DNA of 64,000 bases from Narthecium ossifragum (Eukaryota > Streptophyta > Magnoliopsida > Dioscoreales > Nartheciaceae), in NCBI GenBank assembly GCA_963920575.1, contig OY986968.1, positions 7,495,485 to 7,559,484 on the forward strand, given 5' to 3'. The stretch's first letter is position 1, and every line of letters begins with the position of its first letter. Made by a program: the position numbers and the translations under genes. Under the pieces are notes generated by a model, which had not been told where the DNA came from, made no database searches, and worked only from the letters and a program-made list of their open reading frames with translations. This document shows positions 1 to 11,854 of the stretch, one piece after another.

Positions 1-42
1 CCCCTCCCAAAACTCCTAAGTTCTGCTTCCATAACAGAGTTA

Positions 43-279
43 CATGTAGCTCTGTCACATGCAGCCCATAGTACCGATCCCAAATGATCCATAGCCACAA
101 TCCCAAACCCGCCATAGCAGGGGGGGTGCCCGCTAAAAAAGCCGCATCAGTTCTGACATTCATGTAGCTCTGTCACATGTAGCCCATAGTACCGATCCCA
201 AATGATCCATAGCCACAATCCCAAAACCCGCCATGGCAGGGGGGGTGCCCGCTAAAAAAGCCGCATCAGTTCTGACATT
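43..279. repeat. 118-bp tandem duplication inside LINE RNase H
   Basis: A unit covering 43-160 is repeated at 161-279 with very few differences, including one extra A in the second copy. It falls in the RNase H coding part of LINE ORF2, so residues near the first catalytic Asp (V-R-T-D-A-A-F) are encoded twice. The next RNase H piece (M-E-A-E-L) follows after the first copy, toward position 1. Low divergence means the duplication is recent relative to the decay of the element. Confidence 0.95.
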
Positions 280-933
280 CATCCAATCCGACTGGCTAGC
301 AGATGAAGAGCCAGCAATACTTGTGTCATTCTTCAACTGCAACCTCCACTCCTTAGAAAACCAAAGAGTACATCTCGCAACCTCCCGTGGAGAGTCTCCA
401 GATGCATCGTAAGCCCATCTATTACGATCCTTCCAAATTTCCCAGAAGGTATAGCCAATCTTGGAGCGTCTGACAATAGAGGAGTCCGAAGATGAGGATG
501 ATAATATAATATCACGCCATCCGTACCATCTTTTCTGCTGAATGAAGGGAGGGTCAGATCGGAAAACATACTCCCAGACTGCTTGTGAAGCTGGGCAGTC
601 CAAAAAAAGGTGGTCAAAAGTCTCCGTCTGTGTTCTACACCTTGGGCAATTTGAGTCTTGGCTTGCACCAACTCTAAAAAGAGACAACATGGTAGGTATC
701 TTAGAGTGGAGCACTCTCCAAAGGAATGATTTTATCCTAGGACCAAATGGTCCCCTCCAAACTTGCTGCCATCTAGCCTCGCCAAAATGGGATACATCTT
801 TAGGTTGTAGTGAGTATACGTGGAGATATGAGGAAGAGGAAGAGAAAGATCCTTTGGTATCAAAGGTCCATGTTGCCTTATCAGGAGAGCCAACCGGAAG
901 GATAACCATGGATGTTATAGAATTCACGAGGGA

Positions 934-949
934 GGGGGGGGGGGGGGGG
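934..949. repeat. 16-base poly(G) run
   Basis: An uninterrupted run of 16 G on plus (C in LINE sense) at the junction of two LINE ORF2 frames. In the sense frame it reads as a run of prolines. It is the apparent site of a frame change, so expansion or miscounting of the run may be what broke the frame. Confidence 0.95.
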
Positions 950-1317
950 ATAATCTGAGCAACTTTCGCCTACGCCAGTATCCATCAGACCTGATAAGTT
1001 TCCCCAAAAGGCAACGATCAGACAACCTTTCAACATTAAGGAAGGTGGGTTTGCGATTTAAAGGTAGATCAAGACACCACCAATCCTTGAGGAAATGGAC
1101 TCTACTGCCAACCGTAGGGGTCCATCTAATCCCCTCCCTCAGAGTTTTGGTAGCCCGACAGATACTACGCCAAGCCGGAGATGCATCTTTAGGTGGTAAA
1201 GATGAGGGCAACCTGGATCTCCATCTTTACTTGGCAGTAACGATCTTTTTCCAAAGAGACTCCTCTGTTGAGATAACTTTGGAAGCCCTGAGCACACATA
1301 GATCCCTCTGCCAAATT

Positions 1318-3273
1318 TTAAGATCTCTGAAACCCAAGCCGCCGTCCTCGATTTGGAGAACAGACAGTCTTCCACCTCACCACGGAAAGTCCAGACCTTT
1401 TACCTTCCCAGAGAAAAGATCTCCCCATCTTTTCAATTTTTTGTAGGATGCCGATGGGAATATCAGTAGCCAACATGCAGTGGACAGGTAGAGATTGAAT
1501 GACATGACGATATAGCACCGCACGTCCAGGCATGGCAACTCTTGCTCCTCCCCAACGGGAGAGCCTGGCTGAGACTCTATCAATAAGGAAGGAGAAGTCC
1601 CTTGCTCTGAGTTTGGAAGCAGAGAGGGGTACGCCAAGGTATTTCCAGGTACCTTTTTCCTCAGCCATGTGTAGTCTACGGCTGATACGAAGCCTTCTAC
1701 CAGTAGGGATCGATGGGGAGAAAATTACACTGGATTTAAGAGGATTTAATTCCATACCAGATAGGGCATGATACCACTTAAAAATCCAGATGATATTCTG
1801 GGCTTCAGCAATAGATGCATCTGAGACTAAGAAGCAGTCATCAGCATGAATAAAATGCGAGACTCTCAGTTGATCTTGAGGAAAATTCAGCCCCCCAAGC
1901 CCGCCCACCTCCGCCTCCAGGGTGGTGGAGAGGACAACTTGACCAAGGATGAAAAGGAACGGAGACAGAGGATCTCCCTGTCGAAGTCCCCTATTAGGAG
2001 AGACATGCTGATAAACTCCACCATTGATTATGAAAGCCATACGTGGGGTTGAAATACACGTCGAGACCCAAGATATAAACTGCTGTGGAAATTTCATACG
2101 ATTCAAGACTCCCTCAATGAATTCCCATTTGACAGTATCATACGCTGCTCTGACATCAAGGTTGAGTGCCATGATAGGTTTGTTTCTCGGTGCCTTGACC
2201 ACCGAGTGGATAATTTCTTGAGCAGCGGTTATGTTGTCATGAATTACTCTGCCTTCAAAGAAAGCTGATTGTTGAGGCCCAATCACTTCCTGCATCACAC
2301 CTCTGAGCCTATTAACAATGATGACAGAGATGATCTTGTAGAGAGAATTACAAAGGTTGATGGGTCAGAACTCCCGAACACGCCTTGGATGGTTGCATTT
2401 TGGAATCAAGGCGATGAAGGTCTCGTTCCAACCAGTAGGCATGGAAGAGGTTGAGAAGAATCGAAGGACAGCATCAGTGACCTTAGTGCCAATGACATCC
2501 CAATTCTCCTTGAAGAATTCCGCTGTAAAGCCATCTGGACCAGGCTGCCGGTTAGAGCCAAGATCAAATACAGCAGTCCGGACTTCCTCAGGTGAGACAT
2601 CCGAAGAGAGTAGGAGTGAACTCTCCTGAGAGATATGTGGAAGAGAAGGCCAGTGGGGATTAACTAGTACCTCAGGAGCATCCCAAAGAGAAACATAGTA
2701 GTCTGCGAAAGCCCTTCCAATATCAGCAGGAGACTCCACAGTGGATCCATCTTCTCTAACAATTTCCTTGATTGGAGGACGTTGAATAGCCACGTTCAAA
2801 CTATCATGGAAGGTTGAAGAATTGATCTCTCCATTCTTAAGCCATCTCAGTCTATAACTTTGCGATCTTGTCGAGTCCTGTCGTCTCAAAAGGGCCTCAT
2901 ACATATTCTCCATCATCTTCATGCGTTGTTGATCCTCCTCCGAGATAGTGCCCTTCGCTTCCAATTCATAGAGGGAGGTGAGTCCTGAAATCACAAGGTT
3001 AGTACGACAAACAGAAGAAGCCTCCTCATGGGGGCTCCAAAGCTTGATGTTCTTTTTGAGTTCACCCCTGGCAAATTTTAAGGATATGGCTAGGGGTTCC
3101 ATGGCGGGGAGAAGACCATATGCTATTAAGCAGGGAGGAGAAGGCCAAAGAGTGGTTCCATAGGTTCTTGAAGCGAAAGATGCCTGGGCCAAGGGGATGA
3201 GACGGGGGACTATTAGAAATAAGGAGAGGACAATGATCAGATAGTACAAAAGGGAGATGCCTAACTTCAGCAT
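1318..3273 (-). pseudogene. LINE ORF2 reverse transcriptase
   Basis: Two same-frame blocks (3273-2365 and 2298-1318) encode a non-LTR reverse transcriptase. The first holds R-Q-P-G-P-D-G-F and the F-I-A-L-I-P-K motif. The second holds L-D-V-R-A-A-Y-D (motif A), R-G-L-R-Q-G-D-P-L-S-P-F (motif B) and F-I-H-A-D-D (motif C). The blocks are separated by a TGA at 2365-2367 where plant LINEs normally have Arg in F-R-P-I-S-L, which fits CGA to TGA. In motif C the aromatic residue of [YF]-A-D-D is His (CAT), probably from TAT. The join to the endonuclease frame is a frameshift in 3062-3273. Not functional. Confidence 0.93.
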
Positions 3274-3922
3274 GTGGGAAAGAAGAATCCCAGTGCTGGT
3301 TCACAAGTGCACGATCCAAGCGCTCCAGGATACGAGTCTGGCCAAACTGCTGATTACACCAAGTGAACGGTTGTCCCACAAATTCGAGATCTCGTAGGCC
3401 GTGACGAAGAGTAAGCCCAATGAGGTCCATGACGCCTCTCGAATATTGGAAAGGCAACCCCCCCCCCCCCCCCCCCCGTTTTTCCTCAGGAGAAAGAACA
3501 ACGTTGAGGTCACCAATTAAAAGATATGGCAGCTCCACGGAAGCAAAATAGCTACAGGCATCCCAAAGAAGCCGACGGTCCCTAGCCTGGCATGCAGCAT
3601 AAGCCACAGTAAGTACCCATGGCCCGTCAGAAACAGTGGAGATGATTGCATGGATAGACTGTGATGAGGCTGCCACCCAAGACACAAGACCGTAATCTGT
3701 CCTCCACACAGCCAGTATACCTCCTCTTCGACCCATGGAGGGAAGGAGAAAGCACTGAAAAGACTCACCAAGGCCAGTCTGGATGAGTGGTAAATGATCC
3801 TCCGTTAACAGAGCATCAAGAATAAAAAGAAAATGAAGGTTTCTGTCGCGGAGTAACCGTCGGCACGTCAGGAGGGACCGGCAGGGACCAATACCACGAC
3901 AATTCCAGCAAATAGCCTTCAT
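3062..3922 (-). pseudogene. LINE ORF2 apurinic-type endonuclease
   Basis: From a Met at 3922 the frame starts M-K-A-I-C-W-N-C-R-G, the standard opening of a plant LINE endonuclease. It then shows G-D-L-N, F-T-W-C-N, R-L-D-R-A-L-V-N and the terminal S-D-H-C-P-L-L catalytic motif. The usual L-x-E-T near residue 35 is replaced by L-D-A, so a metal-binding Glu appears lost. A six-glycine insertion encoded by a long homopolymer lies near residue 170. It would nick target DNA for integration. About 130 bases separate it from the end of ORF1. Confidence 0.92.
3458..3477. repeat. 20-base poly(C) run
   Basis: Twenty consecutive C on plus (G in LINE sense) inside the endonuclease frame, read as a run of glycines after E-E-K-R. 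It is the second long G/C homopolymer in this one LINE. Confidence 0.95.
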
Positions 3923-4055
3923 AAAGATGGAGGGTTTTGTTGCCACTCGAGCTGGCCAAACCATGGCCGTGCATGTCAATGAGGAACCTTAAGCCCGAGT
4001 GAGCCTCATCCTCCACTTCACCTTCTTCCAGTACCTCTTCCTGCACCGGAGTGAA

Positions 4056-6112
4056 TCATGGTGGGAATTCCAGCGAGTTCGGATTAATGATTGCCATGGT
4101 TTTACTCACCGCTGGATTCTGCATAGCAAGAGTTCCCAACACTGAGGACGTGAGCTTTGCATGAGAGAGTTGGAGAGAATTATGACATAGTGGCCCTTTG
4201 ACGGTGATACGACTATGTTCAACCTCAGCGGCTTTTCTGCAGGCTTCCTCCACAATACTCAGGTTTTCTGTGGTATGGGGAGGGAATTCCTCATCACCAC
4301 CAGGGAAAGGTAAATCCTGTATGTCACCCCAAAGAACTTTTGGAGACAATGACCCTTCATACGTTCCCACCGCATGCAAAGGAAGGGGGCATGCAGAGAG
4401 ATCACCTTTATGAGGGTTAACATGGCATGGGTGGGGCTCACTAGGCTCACAATGGGGGTCAAGGTCCAAAGGAAGAGGGCAGGACGTGGATAGATGGGGG
4501 GAGATTGTAGAAGTAGGCCCAGTTACAGTGATGTTGGTGGTGGGTATGTCAGGGGCAGGTGGGGCCGGGAGAATAGGGTTATTTAAAGGTTTAAGAGGCT
4601 GATGGTAAGGGATGATAGGTGGTGGGCGTGGGTGAGGGTGGGGGGGTGGGGGGAAATGAGAGGGCCGCCGCCATCGGTGCAAGGCTTGCCAGGGAGGATC
4701 TTGGCCTCAGATGGGGAAGAGATTTTGCCCATGTGATGTGTAATACATCGTGCAGAGGGAGGATCCGTCGCAGATCTGGTAAGATTTGAAATCTTATCCT
4801 TCTTTTTCTTATTCCTTTGCTTCTTCTTTTTCGGGATGAGCGCCACCAGTTCCCGATGTTGGTTGGTAGGTTGGCCGGTGGTTCGACCGCCGCCATGGCC
4901 AGGTCTTTTCCGGCGAGGCATGGGTATGGTGGCCCAACCCTCATCGTTGGCCTCCACGATAAGGGAAGTGGAGTTGGTGGACTTCGGATGAGTTAGTCCT
5001 TGTGGATCTATGGCCAGGGTGACCTCTGACATCACCGGTGGTTCTCCGGCTGAAGGATTAGTTGATGGCGAAGCCCGAAAGGTGCACAATCCCTTCAGAT
5101 GACCCACTCACCCACAGTCTTGGCAGATCGTCACTCTTTCATAGACGATCGGTTGGATGAAGCTTCTTCCTTCCACTGAGATGGTGGTGCTAGAGGGTAC
5201 CGGCTTCGTGAGCAAGATCTCTACGCACACTCTCGCAAACTTCCATCGATCCCAGGGGTTGTGGGAGGTGTCTATTGCCAGAGGTATTCTGACATTAGAA
5301 GCCAATTTGATCAAGGACTTTCTTCCTTCGAATTCCGACGGAAGGTCTGAATATCGAATCCACACTGGAGCACGGGTGAAGCTCTCAGCAGCGGGTTTGA
5401 AGCAGGGCTGCCATTTGACGAGGCTGAGCATCCTCCTTGCTAAGGACCATGGACCTCCAGTAAGGACAGAGGTCATATCCTCTCCAGATTGAAACCCGAA
5501 GAGGAATACCCCATGCGACAGAGTTGAAACTGTGAATGGAGCAATTGTGCGCCAAAGATTTTGGAGCTTCTGACGAAGGAAGTTAGAGTCTACCCTTCCT
5601 CCCATGAGCTTACCAAATAGGGCGTTTTCCAACTTCTTGTAATTTGATTCCAGTTCCTCCTTGTCAAAAACAATCACGGATTGTGAATGGCTGACTGGAT
5701 CCAAGAGTTCATCAGCAGAGACAGTGGAGTGGTTTGTCCAACCAGAGACCACACCAGCCCAAGAGGGTACTCTTCGATCCATGAGCGGGGGCTCCTTACC
5801 AGCTGGGGAATCCTCCAACATAGTGTCCTCCACTAGCTCAGTAAAAGGAGAGAGTGAGTTCTCCTCTACATGGGTTTTGATCTCTTTCTCCCACTTCCAT
5901 GTACAACCACGTGAGAGGAGCTGGAAGTGTCTATCTACCTCCGCGGCGGCAACCACGGCCGCCACGGCCACCGGCAGAGCTTCCGTCAACTCCCCCACCT
6001 CTTCTAACTCAGATTGAAACCCTAAGCTTGCCCTTCTGCAACACCGTTGGGAGCTCTTCGACCCAACAAGATTTGACTTCTTCTTTGCAGTCACTATCTC
6101 AATGCATCTCAA
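4056..6112 (-). pseudogene. LINE ORF1 (DUF4283 plus CCHC zinc knuckle)
   Basis: The frame from 6112 encodes a 334-residue block whose second half matches DUF4283: G-V-F-L-F-G-F-Q-S-G, then G-G-P-W-S-L-A-R-R-M-L and W-I-R-Y-S-D-L-P. This is the nucleic-acid-binding ORF1 of plant LINEs. The block ends in a CCHC zinc knuckle, C-Q-D-C-G, stop, V-G-H-L-K-G-L-C, so a TGA at 5108-5110 lies between its second Cys and its His. The same frame then continues to 4583 with a basic stretch (K-K-K-K-Q-R-N-K-K-K-K) and a frameshift into a proline-rich tail ending at 4056. The TGA is probably a former CGA Arg codon. The start at 6112 is the first Met and is not otherwise supported. Confidence 0.9.
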
Positions 6113-6655
6113 TAACTATTATATTATTGGCACTAACAAGAGTGAATAGATTATACAAGGTATTTAGGCCTCGTTTGTTTCATGGGATAGGATAAGGGGG
6201 GATATAGTCTCCTGGGATATAATCTCCTGGGAGAACATATCCCAGGAGATGGTGTGAAGGTTAATATTCTTCTCCTATGTTTGGTAGGTAACAGGATAAG
6301 GTGGGATAAGATATTAGTTAACATTTAAATATAAAAAAACGGAAACGAATAAATGACAAAAAGACCAATTCGCCCTAGCACATACCACGTATTTATTGTA
6401 CCATCAATTCATTCCTTTTCATGTACGATATCATGTAATTATTTATCCTGCAAATATCAAATGTTTGATTTTTACTTCAAACAATTTTTTGTAACAACTA
6501 GTTCCATTAAAGAGATAAAAACAAGAGAGTTCAATCAATTAAGCAAAAAAAATAAATAAAACAACAACAACTAACATTCAACCAACTAAAATCCCACAAA
6601 ACCAAGCCTATTGGCTCAAATAAGCAAAACAAATCCTAATATTCTCAGCAGATCA

Positions 6656-6852
6656 TTACATTCCTTTGAAAATATCATCTACTGAATTCTTATTAAGCAA
6701 TCGGCGCACCCAACGAACTTTGTTGTCGTCACTATAACTGAAGAAAAGCTCTGCTCGGCGATTATCTATCACAATAAGCTCTGCCGCATCAAATTTTTCA
6801 TCCTCAGAAAGTGGAAGTCTATCAAGTTCGGCAGGAACCGATTTTCTTAAAT
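6656..6852 (-). other. Unassigned 65-codon open frame inside Harbinger I
   Basis: Just after the transposase stop, and in a different frame, about 65 codons stay open to a TAA at 6656-6658. The reading includes P-A-E-L-D-R-L-P-L-S-E-D-E-K-F-D and A-E-L-F-F-S-Y-S-D-D-N-K-V-R-W-V-R-R. This does not look like the usual Harbinger C-terminus and I do not recognise it. It could be a frameshifted transposase tail or a captured exon. Confidence 0.35.
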
Positions 6853-7768
6853 TGGAAAGAAGGATGCACTGCTAAGAATGGCCCATTGCATCTTCAACAA
6901 CCCAAAGCATCGCTCAATAACATTACGAGCAGATGCATGTCGAAAATTAAAATACTCTTGATAACTGGTTGGTTGTCCATGATCCCTCCATTCAAATAGA
7001 TGATAACGTAACCCTCTATATGGTGCTAAAAATCCTTCTCCATTTGTGTAACCAGCATCTACTAAATAGTAATGACCTGCATTATATTTTATATCAGAGA
7101 TGTTATAGTTAATGACTACAATTATAAGGACAATCAAAAGAATGCCCATGACTATCACGCATACCAGTATGAACCTTTAAGCCATTTCTCCTAGTGATAG
7201 CATCTCTTAGTACCCAACCATCTGCAGCAGATCCCTCCCATCCCGGTAACACATAAATGAATTGCAATCTCCCCTTTTCGAGTCCTATATCGAGGTTTGT
7301 CTTCCAAAGGAACACGTACTCTAATATATGTGCCATCTAGAGCTCCAAGACAATTCTACACCAAATAAGATGCTTGCTTAGATTAAGTAAATGTAATATA
7401 GATATTATTTTTGATATTAGACTCCTACCTGAAACCACCTCCATCTATTATCTGTGCTATGTTCTAAGACAAGCTCGGGTGCTTTGAGAATATTAGCATG
7501 CAGTGATATAACGGACTTGAGTACTTCATTAAAATGTATCACTCTCCCAAACCAATCTATTTATAATCTCCATCTGTTGACCAAGAGAATTGGGACGTCG
7601 CTGCCTAAGTTGGTATTTGGCATAGTATTGCTCTAAGACTGCGTGAATAACCACAGTGGCAGTAGCACACATCATGATAATCTGACAAAGAGTTTCCTCT
7701 AAGGCTAAAACAATATGTTCTTCTTCCGTATTCTCATCCCAAATTTCAGTATTATATTCTTCTTCCAT
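6847..7768 (-). pseudogene. Harbinger I transposase (DDE_Tnp_4 type), decayed
   Basis: Minus-strand pieces in order: an N-terminal part (7768-7529); a piece around 7350 with N-C-L-G-A-L-D-G-T-Y (first catalytic Asp); F-I-Y-V-L-P-G-W-E-G-S-A-A-D (7109-7336); and a last exon with Y-L-V-D-A-G-Y (second Asp), P-Y-R-G-L-R-Y-H-L and N-V-I-E-R-C-F-G-L-L-K (Glu). An 88-base intron with GT and AG ends fits 7164-7077. About a dozen codons are missing before F-I-Y-V-L-P, and the N-terminal frame stops early. All three DDE positions are present in the fragments, but no single protein can be made. Confidence 0.88.
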
Positions 7769-8584
7769 CTACATTAAAAAAATCCACATTCATCATATAA
7801 TGCAACATGCAAAAAAAAAAATTAACTTGTCATCTTATTATCATCACCTCCGATAGTAGCAAATCAAAACAAAGAAAACTTTGCATTCACACATTGAATT
7901 GAATGAAAGAAAGCAATTAATTAATTAGAGTACACAAATTACCAAAAAAATAAATTCCACAGTCAACATACAATATTACAATCACACAGTCAACATACAA
8001 TATTCTATCTATCTATGGATACCTACCTCTATTCTATGGATACGTACATCACCTTTAATGCATCATGAGTGAGAACATGAGTGAGAACAGGTTGTGTCAG
8101 GGATTTGGTCAGGGATTTGGTTTCACAAGCGGGCGATTGGCATGCATTGTGTCAGGGATTTGATTTCCAGGGGCGGCAATTTGCAGGTAGACAGACAGGT
8201 TGGGATGGGACGGGACAAAACGACGAAATAGAGATCGGAATCATATGAAAATTTACTTACCTGAGTATCCCACCAGAGAAGAACGGGCTGAGCAGTGCTT
8301 GAGAAGAACGGTGGTGGAGAAAATGATTCAAGACCTCACTGGTTAGGGCATACATAGAAGGGTAATTGAGTCTTTTTGTTATTATATCCCATCTCTTTTT
8401 TCTACCAGGAGATAGTATCCCACCTCCCCCATGGGATAATTTAATCCCACGTATGTGGGATATAGACTCCCAATGGGATAATTAGTCCCACCTTCAAATA
8501 ACGCACCAAGCATGGGATAAGACAGGATAAGAGGTAGAAGTTATCCTATCCTGGCCATAATCCCACGAAACAAACGCGGCCTTA

Positions 8585-9056
8585 AGTCTTTCACATGACA
8601 GGCTTGAACTAGTGTCAGGTGTATTAACATGATGCAATGACATTTCCGTGAAATGTTTAGGAAAGTCGGGGATATTTTTGTAAATAATTGGATTTCATGG
8701 ACAGTTCTATACATACTTAGATTTTAAAGGATATATTTATAATTAACCCCTAAATTCTTATACACAAGTTTCAATAGGGTATGGAACTTGTGAATTTAAC
8801 AAATGTGAAAGATTATAATTACTTTTTAGAGTTTTGAAATGGATGGAGCCGATATCAACCGAACTAATCCATATTTATTATCAACTTGTTGGAAAAGTCG
8901 AGATGAGAATTTAGGTTTCTTTTCAAAAAGAAATGCTAATGATAATGAACGAGCTATTATCAAGTTCAAATTTGAAATAGCGATTTTCTAGCTGCGACTT
9001 GCAGCTATAGCTGGGGCTTCTTAATTTGAAACCCTACCCATCTAAAGCCAAAAGTA
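8585..9056. other. Unassigned AT-rich sequence between Harbinger elements
   Basis: About 470 bases with no convincing coding frame, repeat or terminal structure. It may be original host sequence or the upstream part of an unrecognised element. Confidence 0.5.
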
Positions 9057-9060
9057 TTAC

Positions 9061-9265
9061 GGGGCGTTTGGTTGCTTGCATTAGCTAATGTATGCATTAT
9101 CTAATGCAGTATTTTGATCTAAATCAGTGTTTGGTTGGTCACTGCATCAGTTCATACATGTATTAACTAATGCAAAAAAGGCCTCAACTTGGCTGTTTTG
9201 GCTAATGCATCATCTGCTAATGCATCATGTGACCATCACGTGATATCACATGATGCATTAGTAAA
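9061..9265. repeat. Subterminal GCATTAG/CTAATGC cluster of Harbinger II
   Basis: In the first 200 bases GCATTAG or its complement recurs many times (near 9080, 9100, 9165, 9204, 9217 and 9253), some copies as overlapping palindromes. Such clusters next to a terminal repeat usually bind transposase. No matching right end is present to compare. Confidence 0.7.
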
Positions 9266-9459
9266 AGCACCCCGTTGTGCAGCCATTTCATCACTCCCCA
9301 CCCCCCTCGCCCCCTTTCCTTGTCCCCGACCTCTGGTCTCCTTCCCCTCTCTCCATCCCCTCTTCATCGAAAGCCAGATTCGGCGAGGAAGACCCGATCT
9401 CCTCCTTACCCCTTCTTTCCCCGTCCCTGAGCTCTAGTCTCCTTCCCCTCTCTTCTTCC

Positions 9460-11854
9460 TGTCGTGCCCCGACCCGTGAAAGCCCAACCGAGCCGGGCGA
9501 CGAGAACCGGAGCCTAACAAACCGTGGAAAAATACAGGCGAGGGTTCCCTCTAACCTATTGGTCTCCCTAGCAATTCATCAAAACACCCTCAATTTAAAA
9601 GACATAATTAAGTTACAAGCCTCGAATCTCAGATTACAAAACCCAAGTAAATTTAATATACATATCCTCGGAGAGGGGAAGATCCAAATACAACATTTAT
9701 GCTCCCGTGGGAGACTAACTAACCAATGTTTCAAAAGCAGTAAAAGATCACCACCTCTCAGACTCCGCCTGGCGTCGCCGACCAACTGCCCGGTAGGGGC
9801 CACCAACGAGGAGCTAACGCCTGCACCTGCAAAACGCACCCCGGGTAGAAGTGAGCACTAATCTCAGTAGGGTTATACACTACGACACACAGAAGGAAGA
9901 GGGAAACGCAACAGTGTCGCCCTCAAGTAAAATCTGAGTGTATACAGGGGTCCCATAACCCCACCGGGAGTCCGTGAACGCAGGCCCGAACACTGCATAC
10001 TCTCAACAGGACATAGAACACTGTTTGGCGGGCAAGGACACCGCTGGGCAGGTACACTCCCACCCAAGAGTCAAGAACACCAGACACCGGCTACACCTCA
10101 GATCCGACTTAAGGCCGACATGACCTCTACAATCATCAAGCAACAGGTGTACCAGTTATCTAAGCCTATCATCAAGTTTGACTGGACATTACAATTCGAA
10201 TCGGATCCAAACTACCCAACCCCGGTCCTAGGGCTAAGTACGAGCTTCCAGCCTCGGGACGGCGACCCACAGATCACCCACGCCCTAACCATGCAACTAA
10301 TGCACAACAGAGAATGCATGCTATGAACATACACAGATAAGAGGTAAGCATGCAACAGTATGATAAAACATCATATAAGTCCAACTGGATCGCTACAGCG
10401 GTACTACCAACCATTGTCGGCCGATCCGCAGCGGGTCCCGGCATTACGACGGTACAACGACCGTCAACCGCAGACTTCTACAACAGGAAGCAACCCCTAA
10501 AACGCTGATAAACAGTAAAATATAATATTATATGTTTCGAACATATAATATTATTAAAACACCAAACATCCTCTACTTAGGAGCTAATTGACCCCATCGA
10601 TCCGACATTCAAACGACTTCGGATTCAAGATCCAACCTAGAGACCAGTAGATCAATATGCCGAAATCAACATATCCAAAATCCAAAAACATCCAACGGCT
10701 AGATTAACGGGGAAAAACTAATCAAAACCGCTAATTAAACTAACTTACCATTGCTTGCTGCAACGCAACCCACCCGTACGAAACTCATAACAAATCATAG
10801 AAAAATCGAACAATTATGAAATTAGTTGGGTCTAAGAGTAGATTCAAAGATTTACAACTCTTATATTCATCATAACCCAAGAACATGTATGTACTGATTG
10901 GAAAACTCGCTGCAAACCGGCTGTTCTTCAAGAACAGCAGAAACCAGAAAATCTGAAATTAAACATGCTTAAATCCTACTAAAATCTCAACCAAAGCTTA
11001 TGAAGCTTAAACCAGAAATTATACTAAGCAAGAGGCATCCAACAACATAAAGAACAACAAGATCTACCGGCTAGATCTAGAGAAAACCCAAAAACAACTC
11101 TCGTAGGTAGAAACCTAACGGAAACACATTCCTTGGCTGATTCCCCGCAAACCAGTCACCAACAAGGCTTCGAACCACACAAGGGATCTTCCTCAAGTCG
11201 CCACAGTTCCAACGAGCCTTGGAACGCCCAAAATGGTGGCCAGAGGAGGGAGAACGGAGAAGAAAAAGGTCGCCGGAAAAACAGGGGAAGCAGAGCTCGC
11301 GGGAAGAAGAAAGAAGAAGGAAGAAGAAGGAGAAGGAGAAGAGGAAGAAGAGGAAGAAAAGGAAGGGGGAAAACCGGGGAAGGAGGGGAAAAGGGGGAGG
11401 AGAGGAGAGAAAGTCCTCTCTCCCTCTGATAGTGGAGAGCGACGACCAACGGCGGGCGTCCTCTCAAGAGTCACCGCCATGACTTTCTGGCACAGGGAGG
11501 ATAGATCTCTTCTCAAGGAAGATCGATCTCCTTAGCAAGGAAGATCGATCTCCTTAGCAAGAAAGATCGATCTCCTTTACTCAGAAACACAAACTTGGGC
11601 TAAATCACAAGCCCAAGCTCGGATCTTTCGATCCCGGGTCCACCTAACCATTCTAATCAAACACTAACACAAACAAGGTCAGTGTGTGCACACGCGGGTG
11701 TGAAACAAATCAACAAGGCGTAATTTACGAAATTGCCCTTGTGGTCTAAGAAACAATGCGATCCACCGGATCGCGCGCTCGACGCGAAACAATCAAATGA
11801 GCCACGGGTCCGACCCAGCCGGTCGACCCAGGAGTAGATGGACATGTCCTCACA
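9460..11854 (-). mobile_element. Solo LTR, diverged relative of the element F LTR
   Basis: It is bounded by CTTCC at 9455-9459 and 11855-11859, a perfect 5-bp duplication. The ends are TGTCGTGCCCCGACCC and, on the other side, CCTCACA, which are the inverted counterparts of the F LTR ends (TGTGAGGACC and GGGTGTGACA). Internal blocks also match the F LTR in reverse, for example the cacacgcgggtgtgaaac stretch near 11690 and an aacagtgtcg block near 9910. The GA-rich stretch 11230-11420 corresponds to the CT-rich stretch of the F LTR and creates long meaningless frames. It was left by LTR-LTR recombination and carries no genes. Confidence 0.88.

Larger units (their letters stand above)
1..1375 (-). 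pseudogene. LINE ORF2 C-terminal part: zf-RVT and RNase H
   Basis: Three overlapping minus-strand frames (1139-1375, 924-1211, 160-927) together encode the region after reverse transcriptase. The 160-927 frame carries the zf-RVT segment typical of plant LINEs: a W-R-V-L-H-S-K-I-P stretch, then C-P-R-C and D-H-L-F-L-D-C. It is followed by the start of RNase H with V-R-T-D-A-A-F, and an M-E-A-E-L segment lies at 1-30. Frame changes near 1210-1380 and at the homopolymer run near 934-949 show it is broken. It would have supplied RNA-template removal during target-primed reverse transcription. It continues off the window. Confidence 0.88.
1..6150 (-). mobile_element. L1-type LINE retrotransposon remnant (3' end beyond window)
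   Basis: Reading the minus strand from about 6112 down to 1, the order is a DUF4283-type ORF1 with a zinc knuckle, then an ORF2 with AP-endonuclease, reverse transcriptase, zf-RVT and RNase H parts. This is the plant L1-clade LINE layout. The element is dead: ORF2 needs several frames and has at least one in-frame stop, and ORF1 has a stop inside its zinc knuckle. The poly(A) tail and 3' duplication lie off the left edge. The 5' boundary is uncertain, because Harbinger I sits at 6167 just outside the ORF1 start. Confidence 0.93.
6167..8581 (-). mobile_element. PIF/Harbinger element I, complete ends
   Basis: The ends are 22-bp inverted repeats (6167-6188 and 8560-8581) with two mismatches, beginning GGCC[TG]CGTTTGTTTC. 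They are flanked on both sides by TTA (6164-6166 and 8582-8584), the target duplication typical of PIF/Harbinger. Subterminal regions at both ends are rich in GGGATA/TATCCC motifs, likely transposase-binding sites. It encodes one decayed transposase on minus. It was inserted next to the 5' end of the LINE, or in flanking host DNA. Confidence 0.93.

Noticed and set aside
8585..9056. Host gene between the two Harbinger elements
   Set aside because: No frame, splice pattern or conserved motif could be supported.
11133..11535. Overlapping long frames in GA-rich DNA on both strands
   Set aside because: Low-complexity Arg/Glu/Lys or Pro/Ser/Leu translations from a GA/CT-rich LTR segment; no domain and open on both strands because of composition.
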